DNA of 64,000 nucleotides from Petrolisthes cinctipes (Eukaryota; Arthropoda; Malacostraca; Decapoda; Porcellanidae), in assembly GCA_033782935.1 (NCBI GenBank), contig JAWQEG010001230.1:186001-250000 (forward strand), in the 5' to 3' direction. Each line of letters begins with the position of its first letter. Position 1 is the first letter of the stretch. Below, one piece after another: positions 41,045 to 53,500 of this stretch. Made by a program: the position numbers and the translations under genes. Under the pieces are notes generated by a model. It made no database searches and was not told where the DNA came from. It was given only the letters and a program-made list of their open reading frames with translations.

Positions 41045-42800
41045 AAAGTTCGGTATTTTTGAGTCAAAGAAGCGATCTGTACATGCCTACTCAGTGCTAG
41101 AATATTTTCAAAAAAAAAAAAAAACAATACATGCTAACAATCGATCTTTTAGGTGCCCAATGTCAATATGTGTATGCATCTTCTGTACCCGTTTATATCT
41201 CAAATTCAGGCTCAAAACACCCGAAAATTTGATATTTTTGGGTCCAAGAAGAGATCTGTACATGCCTACTCAGTGCTAGAATGTTTGCAAAATATAGGCT
41301 CAAAACATGCTAAAAATCGATATTTTATGTTTCCCAAGTCGATATGTGCATGGATATTCTGTACCAGTTTATATCTCAAATTTAGGCTCAAAACACCCGA
41401 AAATTCGATATTCTTGGGCCCTAGATTCAATCTGTATATGCCTACTCCGTGTTTAAGTATTTTCAAAATACATGCTTAAAACATGCTGAAAATTGATATT
41501 ATACCTCCACATAGTGGATATGTGCATGCATCTTCTGTACCCGATCATATCTCAAATTCAGGTTCAAAATTCCCGAAAATTCGATGTTTTTGTGCCCCAG
41601 AAGCAATCTGTAAATGCCTATTCCGTGTTAGAGTATTTTCAAAATACAGGCCCAAAACATGCTGAAAATCGATATTTGAGGTGCTCAAAGTCAATATGTG
41701 TATGCATCTTCTATAACCGTTTATATCCCAAATTCAGGCTCAAAACACCCGAAAATTCGATATTTTTGGGTCCCAGAAGCGATCTGTATATGACTACTCT
41801 GTGTTAGAGTATTTTCAAAATATAGGTCCAAAACATGTTAAATATCGATATCTTGGGTGCCGAAAGTTGATATCTGCATGCATCTTCAGTACCCGTTTAT
41901 ATCTCAAATTCAGGCTCAAATTGACGGAAAATTCAATTTTGTTATGTCCCAGAAGCGATCTGTACATGCCTACTCAGTGCTAGAATGTTTTCAAAATATA
42001 GGCTCAAAACATGCTAAAAATCGATAATTTAGGTGCCCAAAGTCGATATGTGCATGTATCTTCTGTACCCTTTTATATCTCAAATTCAGACTCAAAACAC
42101 CCGAAAATTCGAGATTTTTGGGTCACAGAAACGATCTGTACATGCCTACTCCGTGTTAGAGTATTTTCAAAATTCAGGCCCAAAACATGCTGAAAATCGA
42201 TATTTTAGCTCACATAGTCGATATGTGCATGCATCTTCTGTACCCGTTTATATCTCAAATTCAGGCTCAAAACACCAGAAAATTCAAATTTTTTGGGTTC
42301 CAGAAGCGATCTGTACATGCCTACTCAGTGCTAGAATTTTTCCAAAATACAGGCTTAAAACATGCTAAAAATCGATATTTTTGGTGTCCCAAGTCAATAA
42401 GTATGTTCTGTACCCGTTTATATCCCAAATTCATGCTCAAAACACCCGTAAATTCGATATATTTGGGTCCCAGAAGCAATCTGTACAAGCCTACTCCGTG
42501 TTAGAGTATTTTCAAATTATAGGCTCAAAACATGCTCAAAATCGATATTTTGGGTGCCAAAAGTCGATATGTACATGTAATTTCTGTACCCGATTATATC
42601 TCAAATTCAGGCTCAAAACACCCGAAAATTCGATATTTTTGTGTCCCAGAAGCGATCTGTACATGCCTACTCCGTGTTATAATACTTTCAAAATACAGGT
42701 CCAAAACATGCTCAAAATCGATATTTTGGGTGCCCAAAGTCGATATGTGCATGCATCTTCTGTACCCGTTTATATCTCAAATTCAGGCTCAAAACACCCG
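41045..42800 (+). repeat. 10-mer higher-order unit, copy 2 (1,756 bp)
   Basis: Tandem copy of the preceding unit. The 2-bp length gain is explained by its A-run (15 A instead of 13). Occasional single-base changes, for example CATAGTGG for CATAGTCG near 41,510. Confidence 0.88.
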
Positions 42801-43222
42801 AAAGTTCGGTATTTTTGAGTCAAAGAAGCGATCTGTACATGCCTAATCAGTGCTAGAATATTTTCAAAAAAAAAAAACAATACATGCTAACAATCGATCT
42901 TTTAGGTGCCCAATGTCAATATGTGTATGCATCTTCTGTACCCGTTTATATCTCAAATTCAGGCTCAAAACACCCGAAAATTTGATATTTTTGGGTCCAA
43001 GAAGAGATCTGTACATGCCTACTCAGTGCTAGAATGTTTGCAAAATATAGGCTCAAAACATGCTAAAAATCGATATTTTATGTTTCCCAAGTCGATATGT
43101 GCATGGATATTCTGTACCAGTTTATATCTCAAATTTAGGCTCAAAACACTCGAGAATTCGATATTCTTGGGTCCTAGATTCAATCTGTATATGCCTACTC
43201 CGTGTTTAAGTATTTTCAAAAT
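42801..43222 (+). repeat. 10-mer higher-order unit, partial copy 3
   Basis: Third start of the same unit, with an A12 run. It is lost near 43,222, where AATAAATGCCCAAAAC replaces AATACATGCTTAAAAC. Confidence 0.85.
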
Positions 43223-46200
43223 AAATGCCCAAAACATGCTGAAAATCGATATTTTAGCTGCCCATAGTCAATATGTGCATGCATCTTCTGTACCCGTTTA
43301 TATCTTAAATTCAGGCTCTAAACACCCAAAAATTCGGTATTTTTGGGTCCCAGAAGCGATCTGGTATACATGCCTACTCAGTGTTAGAGTACTTTAAAAG
43401 TACAGGCCATAAAACATGCTGAAAATCGATATTTTAGGTGCCCAAAGTCGATATCTGCATCCATCTTCTGCACCCGTTTATATCTCAAATTCAGGCTCAA
43501 AACACCCGAAAATTCGATATTTTTGGGTCCCAGAAGCGATCTGTACATGCCTACTCCATGTTAGAATATTTTCAAAATAGAGTCCCAAAATATGCTCAAA
43601 ATCGATATTTTTGGTGCCCATAGTCGATATGTACATGCATCTTCTGTACCCGTTTATATCTCAAATTCAGGCTCAAAACACCCGAAAATTCAATATTTTT
43701 GGGTCCCAGAAGCGATCTGTACATGCCTATTTCGTGTTAGAGTATTTTCAAAATACAGGCCAAAAACATGCTGAAAATCGATATTTGAGGTGCTCAAAGT
43801 CAATATGTGTATGCATGTTCTGTACCCTTTTATATCCAAAATTCAGGCTCAAAATACCCGAAAATTCGATATTTTTGGGTCCCAGAAGCGATTTGTACAT
43901 GCCTACTCAGTGATAGAATATTTTCAAAATATTGGCCCAAAACATACTACAAATCGATATTATGGGTGCCCAAAGTCTATAAGTGAATGCATCTTCTGTA
44001 CCCGTTTATATCTCAAATTCAGGCTGAAAATACCTGAAAATTAGATATTTCTGTGTCCCAGAAGCAATATGTACATGCCTACTCCTTCTTAGAATGTTTT
44101 AAAGATACAGACCCAAAACATGCTCAAAATCGATATATTTGGTGCAAAAAGTCGATATGTGCATGCATCTTCAGTATTCATTTATATCTCAAATTCAGGC
44201 TCAAAACACCCGAAAATTCGGTATTTTTGGGTCCCAGAAGAGATCTGTACATGTCTACTCAGTGCTAGATTGTTTTGAAAATATAGGCTTAAAACATGCT
44301 AAAAATCGATATTTAATGTGTCCCAAGTCGATATGTGCATGCATGTTCTGTACCCGTTTATATCTCAAATTTAGGCTCAAAACACCCGAAAATTCTATAT
44401 TTTTGGGTCCCAGAAGCGATCTGTATATGCCTACTCCGTATTTGAGTATTTTCAAAATACATCCCCAAAACATGCTAAAAATCGATATTTTAGCTTCCCA
44501 TAGTCGATATGTGCACGCATCTTCTGTACCCGTTTATATCTCAAATTCAGGCTCAAAACACCCGAACATTTAATATTTTTGGGTCCCAGAAGCGATCTGT
44601 ACATGCGTACTCCGTGTTAGAGTACTTTCAAAATACAGGCCATAAAAAATGCTAAAAATCGATATTTAAGGTGCCCAAAGTGGATATGAGCATGCATTTT
44701 CTGTACCCGATTATATCTCAAATTCAGGCTCAAAATACCCGAAAATTCGATATTTTTGGGTCACTAAAGCGATCTGTACATGCCTACTCCTTGTTAGAGT
44801 ATTTTCAAAATATAGGCTTAAAACATGCTAAAAATCGTTATTTTACGTGTCCAAAGTCGATATGTGCATACATCTTTTGTACCCGTTTATATCCCAAATT
44901 CAGGCTCAAAACACCCGAAAATTCGATATTTTTGGGTCACAGAAGCGATCTGTACATGCCTACTCAGTAATAGAATATTTTTAAATTATAGGCTCAAAAC
45001 AAGCTAAAAATCGATATCTTAGGTACGGAATGTCGATATGTGCATGCGTATTCAGTGCCCGTTTATATCTCAAATTCAGGCTCAAAACACCCGAAAATTC
45101 GATATATTTTGGTCACTTAAGCGATCTGTACATGCCTACTCCGTGTTAGAGTATTTTCAAAATACAGGCCCAAAACATGCTCAAAATCGATATTTTTGGT
45201 GCAAAGAGTCGATATCTGCATGCATCTTTATTACCTGTTTACATATCAAATTCAGGCTCAAAACACCCGAAAATTCAATATTTTTGGGTTCCAAAAGCGA
45301 TCTGTACATGCCTACTCAGTGCTAGAATGTTTTCAAAATACATGCCCAAAACATGCTGAAAATCGATATTTTAGCTGCCCATAGTCGATATGTGCATGCA
45401 TCTTCTGTACCCGTTTATATCTCAAATTCAGGCTCAAAACACCCGAAAATTTAATATTTTTGGGTCCCAGAAGCGATCTGTACATGCCTACTCCGTGTTA
45501 GAGTACTTTAAAAATACAGGCCATAAAAAATGCTAAAAATCGATATTTTAGGTGCCCAAAGTCGATATGTGCATGCATCTTCTGTACCCGTTTATATCTC
45601 AAATTCAGGCTGAAAAAAACCGAAAATTCGATATTTTTGGGCCCCAGAAGCGATCTGTGCATGCTTACTCCGTGTTAGAGTACTTTCAAAATACATGCCC
45701 AAAACATGCTGAAAATCGATATTTTAGCTGCCCATAGTCGATATGTGCATGCATCTTCTGTACCCGTTTATATCTCAAATTCAGGCTGAAAAAACCCGAA
45801 AATTCGATATTTTTGGGTCCCAGAAGCGATCTGTGCATGCCTACTCCTTGTTAGAGTACATTTAAAATACATGCCCAAAACATGCTGAAAATCGATATTT
45901 TAGCTGCCCTTAGTCGATATGTGCATGCATCTTCTGTACCCGTTTATATCTCAAATTCAGGCTGAAAACACCCGAAAATTCGATATTTTTGGGTCCCAGA
46001 AGCGATCTGTACATGTCTACTCAGTGCTAAAATGTTTTCAAAATATAGGCTTAAAACATGCTAAAATTCGATATTTTAGCTCCACATAGTCGATATGAGC
46101 ATGAATCTTCTGTACCCGTTTATATCTCAAATTCAGGCTAAAAACGACGGAAAATTCAATATTTTTGGGTCCCAGAAGCGATCTGTACATGACTACTCAG

Positions 46201-46606
46201 TGCTAGAATGTTTTCACGATACAGACCCAAAATATGCTCAAAATCGATATTTTAAGTGCAAAAAGTCGATATGTGCATGCATCTTCAGTCCCTGTTTATA
46301 TCTCAAATGCAGGCTCAAAACACCCAAAAATTCAATATTTTTGGGTCCCCGAAGCGATCTGTACATGTCTACTTAGTGCTAGAATGTTTTCAAAATATAG
46401 GCTTAAAATATGCTAAAAATCGATATTTTACGTGTCCAAAGTCGATATGTGAATACATCTTTTGTACCCGTTTATATCACAAATTCTGGATCAAAACACC
46501 CGAAAATTCGATATTTTTGGGTCCCAGAAGCAATCTGTACATGCCTACTCCGTGTTAGAGTACTTTCAAAATACAGGCCATAAAACATGCTGAAAATCGA
46601 TATTTT

Positions 46607-46694
46607 ATGTGCCCAAAGTCGATATGTGCATGCATCTTCTGTACCCGTTTATATCTCAAATTCAGGCTCAAAACACCCGAAAATTCGATATTTT
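46607..46694 (+). repeat. Half-monomer A (88 bp) of the reference monomer
   Basis: First half of the ancestral dimer. It ends with the box TTCGATATTTT. Aligned without gaps to half B it matches at 59 of 88 consensus positions (hand count). The strongest conservation is at both ends: the GGCTCAAAACA and CGATATTTT region, and the GTGCATGC/GTACATGC core. CpGs at monomer positions 14 and 80 have exact homologues in half B at 102 and 168. Confidence 0.85.
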
Positions 46695-46782
46695 TGGGTC
46701 CCAGAAGCGATCTGTACATGCCTACTCTGTGTTAGAGTATTTTCAAAATATAGGCCCAAAACATGCTGAAAATCGATATTTT
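46695..46782 (+). repeat. Half-monomer B (88 bp) of the reference monomer
   Basis: Second half of the ancestral dimer, beginning TGGGTCCCAG and ending ATCGATATTTT. It differs from half A mainly in the middle, where it carries the GTATTTTCAAAATAC dyad in place of the A-half CCCGTTTATATCTC segment. The halves are clearly distinct now, so the 176-bp dimer, not the 88-bp unit, is the current amplification unit. Confidence 0.85.
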
Positions 46783-47040
46783 GGGTGCCGAAAATTGATA
46801 TCTGCATGCATCTTCAGTACCCGTTTATATCTCAAATTCAGGCTCAAAACGACGGAAAATTCAATACTTTTGGGTCCCAGAAGCTATCTGTACATGCCTA
46901 CTTAGTGCTAGAATCTTTTCAAAATATAGGCTCAAAACATGCTGAAAATCGATATTTGAGGTGTCCAAAGTCGATATGTGCATGCATCTTCTGTACCCGT
47001 TTATATCCCAAATTCAGGCTCAAAACACCCGAAAATTAGA

Positions 47041-48800
47041 TATTATTGTGTCACAGAAGATATCTGTACATGCCTAATTCGTGTAAGAGTATTTTCAAAA
47101 TACAGGCCCAAAACATACTAAAAGTCGATATTTAAGGTGCGCAAAGTCGATATGTGCATGCATCTTCTGTACCCGTTTATATCCCAAATTCAGGCTCAAA
47201 ACACCCGAAAATTAGATATTATTGTGTCACAGAAGATATCTGTACATTCCTACTTCGTGTAAGAGTATTTTCAAAATACATGCCCAAAACATGCTGAAAA
47301 TCGATATTTTGGGTGCCCAAAGTCGATATGTGCATGCATCTTCTGTACCCGTATATATCTAAAATTCAGACTCAAGACACCCGAAAAATCGATATTTTTG
47401 GGTTCCAGAAGCGACTTGTACATGCCTACTCTTTGCTAGAATGTTTTCAAGATACAGACCCAAAATATGCTCAAAATCGATATTTTTGGTGCAAAAAGTC
47501 GATATTTGCATGCAACTTCAGTAGCCGTTTATATCTCAAATGCAGGCTCAAAACACCCGAAAATTCGATATTTTTGGGTCAGAGAAGCGATCTGTACATG
47601 CCTACTCAGTAACAAAATATTTTTAAAATATAGGCCGAAAACAAGCTAAAAATCGAGATTTTAGGTGCCCAAATTCGATATGTGCATTCATCTTCTGTAC
47701 CCGTTTATATCTCAATTTCAGGATAAAAACACCCGAAAAATCGATATTTTTGTGTCCCAGAAGTGATCTGTACATGCCTACTTCTTGTTAGAGTATTTTC
47801 ACAATACAGACCCAAAACATGCTCAAAATCGATATTTTAGGTGCAAAGAGTCGATATGTGCATGCATCTTCATTACTTGTTTACATATCAAATTCAGGCT
47901 CAAAACACCCGAAAATTCAATATTTTTGGGTTCCAGAAGTGATCTGTACATGCCTACTCAGTGCTAGAATCTTTTCAAAATATAGGCTCAAAACATGCTA
48001 AAAATCGATAATTTAGGTGTCCAAAGTCGATATATGCATGCATCTTCTGTACCCGTTTATAACCCAAATTCAGGCTCAAAACATCCGAAAATTAAATATT
48101 ATTGTGTCACAGAAGATATCTGTACATGCCTACTTCGTGTTAGAGTATTTTTAAAATACATGCCCAAAACATGCTGAAAATCGATATTTTGGGTGCCCAA
48201 AGTCGATATGTGCATGCATCTTCTGTACCCGTTTATATCTCAAATTCAGGCTTAAAACAACCGAAAATTCGATATTTTTTGGTCCCAGAAGCGATCTGTA
48301 CATGCCTACTCCGTGTTAGAGTACTTTAAAAAAAAAGGCCCGAAACATGATGAAAGTCGTAATTTTAGGTGCCCAAAGTGGATATTAGCATGCATCTTCT
48401 GTACCCGATTATATCTCAAATTCTGGCTCAAAATTCCCGAAAATTCGATGTTTTTGGGCCCCAGAAGCAATCTGTACATGCCTATTCCGTGTTAGAGTAT
48501 TTTCAAAATATAGGCCCAAAACATGCTGAAAATCGATATTTGAGGTGCCCAAAGTCAATATGTGTATGTATCTTCTGTACCCGTTTATATCCTAAATTCA
48601 TGCTCAAAACACCCGAAAATTCGATATTTTTGGGTCCCAGAAGCGATCTGTACATGCTTACTCTGTGTTAGAGTATTTTCAAAATATAGGCCCAAAACAT
48701 GCTAAAAATCGATATTTTAGGTGTCCAAAGTCGATATGTGCATGCATCTTCTGTACCCGTTAATATCCCAAATTCAGGCTCAAATCACCCGAAAATTAGA
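47041..48800 (+). repeat. 10-mer higher-order unit, copy 1 (1,760 bp)
   Basis: Exactly ten monomers. Diagnostic forms are TTGTGTCACAGAAGATATC, GTATATATCTA, GGTTCCAGAAGCGACTTG, CTCAGTAACAAAAT, TTTATAACCC and the TACTTTAAAAAAAAAGG run. Confidence 0.92.
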
Positions 48801-50594
48801 TATTTTTGTGTCACAGAAGATATCTGTACATGCCTAATTCGTGTAAGAGTATTTTCAAAATACAGGCCCAAAACATACTAAAAGTCGATATTTAAGGTGC
48901 GCAAAGTCGATATGTGCATGCATCTTCTGTACCCGTTTATATCCCAAATTCAGGCTCAAAACACCCGAAAATTAGATAGTATTGTGTCACAGAAGATATC
49001 TGTACATTCCTACTTCGTGTAAGAGTATTTTCAAAATACATGCCCAAAACATGCTGAAAATCGATATTTTGGGTGCCCAAAGTCGATATGTGCATGCATC
49101 TTCTGTACCCGTATATATCTAGAATTCAGACTCAAGACACCCGAAAAATCGATATTTTTGGGTTCCAGAAGCGACTTGTACATGCCTACTCTTTGCTAGA
49201 ATGTTTTCAAGATACAGACCCAAAATATGCTCAAAATCGATATTTTTGGTGCAAAAAGTCGATATTTGCATGCAACTTCAGTAGCCGTTTATATCTCAAA
49301 TGCAGGCTCAAAACACCCGAAAATTCGATATTTTTGGGTCAGAGAAGCGATCTGTACATGCCTACTCAGTAACAAAATATTTTTAAAATATAGGCCGAAA
49401 ACAAGCTAAAAATCGAGATTTTAGGTGCCCAAATTCGATATGTGCATTCATCTTCTGTACCCGTTTATATCTCAATTTCAGGCTAAAAACACCCGAAAAA
49501 TCGATTTTTTTGTGTCCCAGAAGTGATCTGTACATGCCTACTTCTTGTTAGAGTATTTTCACAATACAGACCCAAAACATGCTCAAAATCGATATTTTAG
49601 GTGCAAAGAGTCGATATGTGCATGCATCTTCATTACTTGTTTACATATCAAATTCAGGCTCAAAACACCCGAAAATTCAATATTTTTGGGTTCCAGAAGT
49701 GATCTGTACATGCCTACTCAGTGCTAGAATCTTTTCAAAATATAGGCTCAAAACATGCTAAAAATCGATAATTTAGGTGTCCAAAGTCGATATATGCATG
49801 CATCTTCTGTACCCGTTTATAACCCAAATTCAGGCTCAAAACATCCGAAAATTAAATATTATTGTGTCACAGAAGATATCTGTACATGCCTACTTCGTGT
49901 TAGAGTATTTTTAAAATACATGCCCAAAACATGCTGAAAATCGATATTTTGGGTGCCCAAAGTCGATATGTGCATGCATCTTCTGTACCCGTTTATATCT
50001 CAAATTCAGGCTTAAAACAACCGAAAATTCGATATTTTTGGGTCCCAGAAGCGATCTGTACATGCCTACTCCGTGTTAGAGTACTTTAAAAAAAAAGGCC
50101 CGAAACATGATGAAAGTCGTAATTTTAGGTGCCCAAAGTGGATATTAGCATGCATCTTCTGTACCCGATTATATCTCAAATTCTGGCTCAAAATTCCCGA
50201 AAATTCGATGTTTTTGGGCCCCAGAAGCAATCTGTACATGCCTATTCCGTGTTAGAGTATTTTCAAAATATAGGCCCAAAACATGCTGAAAATCGATATT
50301 TGAGGTGCCCAAAGTCAATATGTGTATGTATCTTCTGTACCCGTTTATATCCTAAATTCATGCTCAAAACACCCGAAAATTCGATATTTTTCGGTCCCAG
50401 AAGCGATCTGTACATGCTTACTCTGTGTTAGAGTATTTTCAAAATATAGGCCCAAAACATGCTAAAAATCGATATTTTAGGTGTCCAAAGTCGATATGTG
50501 CATGCATCTTCTGTACCCGTTAATATCCCAAATTCAGGCTCAAATCACCCGAAAATTAGATATTTTTGTGTCACAGAAGATATCTGTACATGCC
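48801..50594 (+). repeat. 10-mer higher-order unit, copy 2 (1,760 bp plus ~34 bp)
   Basis: Tandem copy at an exact 1,760-bp offset. I saw about seven base differences along the unit (for example GATATTTTT/GATTTTTTT near 47,744/49,504), so this is a very recent duplication. The match runs ~34 bp past the unit, as expected of the repeated start. Confidence 0.92.
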
Positions 50595-53500
50595 TACTTC
50601 GTGTTATAGTATTTTCAAAATACATGCTCAAAACATGCTGAAAATCGATATTTTGGGTGCCCAAAGTCGATATGTGCATGCATCTTCTGTACCCGTTTAT
50701 ATCTCAAAATTAGACTCAAGACACCCGAAAAATCGATATTTTTGGGTCCCAGAAGCGATCTGTACATGCCTACTTCTTGTTAGAGTATTTTTACAATACG
50801 GACCCAAAACATGCTCAAAATCGATATGTTAGGTGCAAAGAGTCGATATGATTATGCATCTTCATTACCTGTTTTCATATCAAATTCAGGCTCAAAACTC
50901 CCAAAAATTCAATATTTTTGGGTTCCAGAAGCGATCTGTACATGCCTACTCAGTCCTAGAATGTTTTCAAAATATAGGCTCAAAACATGCTAAAAATCGA
51001 TATTTTAGGTGTCCCAAGTCAATAAGTGCATGCATGTTCTGTATCCGTTTATATCTCAAATTCAAGCTGAAAACACTCGAAAATTCGTTATTTTTGGGTC
51101 CCAGAAGCCATCTGTACATGCCTACTCCGTGTTAGAGTATTTTCAAAATACATGCCTAAAACATGCTGAAAATCGATATTTTAGCTGCCCATAGTCGATA
51201 AGTGCATGCATCTTCTGTACCCGTTTATATCTCAAATTCAGACTCAAAATACCCGAAAATTCGATATTTTTGGGTCCCAGAAGCGATCTGTACATGCCTA
51301 CTCCGTGTTAGAGTACTTTCAAAATACAGGCCTAAAACATGCTGAAAATCGATATTTTAGGTGCCCAAGGTCGATATGTGCATGCATCTTCTGTACCCGA
51401 TTATATCTCAAATTCAGGCTCAAAATACCCGAAAATTTGATATTTTTAGGTCCCAGAAGCAATCTGTACATGCCTATTCCGTGTTAGAGTATTTTGAAAA
51501 TACCTACCCAAAAAATGCTGAAAATCGATATTTTAGGTTCAAAAAGTCGATATGTGCATGCATATTCAGTACCCGTTTATATCTCAAATTCAGGCTCAAA
51601 ACACCCAAAAATTCAATATTTTTGTGTCCCAGAAGAGATCTGTACATGCCTACTCAGTGCTAGAATAATTTCAAAATATTGGCCCATAACATGCTTAAAA
51701 ATCGATATTTTGGGTGCCCAAAGTCGATATGTGCATGCATCCTCTGTACCCGTTTATATTTCAAATTCAGGCTCAAAACACCCGAAAATTCGATATTTTT
51801 TGGAACGAGAAGCGATATGTACATGCCTACTCCGTATTAGAGTATTTTCAAAATACAGGTCCAAAACATGCTCAAAATCAATATTTTGGGTGCCCAAAGT
51901 CGATATGTGCATTCATCTTCTGTACTGTACCCGTTTATATCTCAAATTCAGGCTCAAAACTCCCAAAAATTCGGTATTTTTGGGTCCCAGAAGCGATCTG
52001 TACATGCCTACTCCTTGCTTGAATGTTTTCAAGATACAGACCCAAAACATGCTCAAAATCGATAATTTAGGAGCAAAAATTCGATATGTGCATGTATCTT
52101 CAGTACCGGTTTATATCTCAAATTCAAGCTCAAAACACCCCAATATTCAATAGTTGTAGGTTCCAGAACCGATCTGTACATGTCTACTCAGTGCTAGAAT
52201 GTTTTTAAAATATAGGTTTAAAACATGCTAAAAATTTATATTTTAGGTGTCCCAAGTCGATATGTGCATGCATCTTCTGTACTCGTTTATATCTCAAATT
52301 CAGGCTTAAAACACGCGAAAATTCGATATTTTTTGGTCCCAGAAGCGACCTGTATATACCTACTCCACGCTAGAATGTTTTCAAGATACAGACCCAAAAC
52401 ATGCCCAAAATCGATATTTTAGGTGCAAAAAGTCGATATGTGAATGCATATTCAGTACCCGTTTATATCTCAAATTCAGGCTCAAAACACCCGAAAATTC
52501 GATATTTTTGGGTTTTAGATGCAATCTGTATATGCCTACTCCGTGTTTAAGAATTTTCAAAATACATGCCCAAAACATGCTGAAAATTGATATTTTAGCT
52601 GCCCTTAGTCAATATGTGCATGCATCTTCCGTACCCGTTTATATCTTAAATTCAGTCTCTAAACACCCGAAAATTCGATATTTTTGGGTCCCAGAAACGA
52701 TCTGTACATGCCTACGCAATGCTAGAATGTTTTCAAGATACAGACCTAAAACATGCTAAAAATCGATATTTTAGATGCCCAATGTCGATATGTGCATGCA
52801 TCTTCTGTACTGTACCCGTTTATATCTCAAATTCAGGCTCAAAACTCCCAAAAATTCGGTATTTTTGGGTCCCAGAAGCGATCTGTGCATGCCTAGTCAG
52901 TGCTAGAATATTTTCAAAATAAAAGCCCAATACATGCTAAAAATCGATATTTTATGTGCCCAATGTCGATATGTGCATGCATCTTCTGTACACGTTTATA
53001 TCTCAAATTCAGGCTCAAAACACCCGAAAATTCGATATTTTTGGGTCCAAGAAGAGATCTGTACATGCCTACTCAGTGATAGAATGTTTGCAAAATATAG
53101 GCTCAAAATATGCTAAAAATCGATATTTTAGGTGTCCCAAGTCGATGTGTGCATAGATATTCTGTACCAGTTTATATCTCAAATATAGGCTCAAAACACC
53201 CGAAAATTCGATGTTTTTGGGTCCTAGATGCAATCTGTATATGCCTACTCCTTGTTTAGGTATTTTCAAAATACATGCCCAAAACATGCTAAAAATCGAT
53301 ATTTTAGCTGCCCATAGTCAATATGTGCATGCATCTTCTGTACCCGTTTATATCTTAAATTCAGGCTCTAAACACCGAAAATTCGGTATTTTTGGGTCCC
53401 AGAAGCGATCTGGTATACATGCCTACTCAGTGTTAGAGTACTTTAAAAATACAGGCCATAAAACATGCTGACAATCGATATTATAGGTGTCCCAAGTCGA

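Larger units (their letters stand above)
46607..46782 (+). repeat. Representative near-consensus 176-bp monomer
   Basis: One full monomer given as a reference copy. It differs from my eye-built consensus at about three sites: G to T at monomer position 2, C to T at the CpG at 122, and C to T at 145. All seven consensus CpG positions (14, 40, 72, 80, 102, 122, 168) can be located on it, and six are intact. Its length is exactly 176 bp, followed immediately by the next monomer. Confidence 0.9.
43223..47040 (+). repeat. Mixed region with a short run of near-identical single monomers
   Basis: About 22 monomers. Between roughly 45,360 and 46,000, consecutive monomers share CTGCCCATAGTCG, AGGCTGAAAA(A/C)A and GATCTGTGCATGC at a plain 176-bp spacing, so local amplification acted on one monomer. 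Near 43,361 is the CTGGTATACATG form that recurs at 53,410. No gene or insertion seen. Confidence 0.78.
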
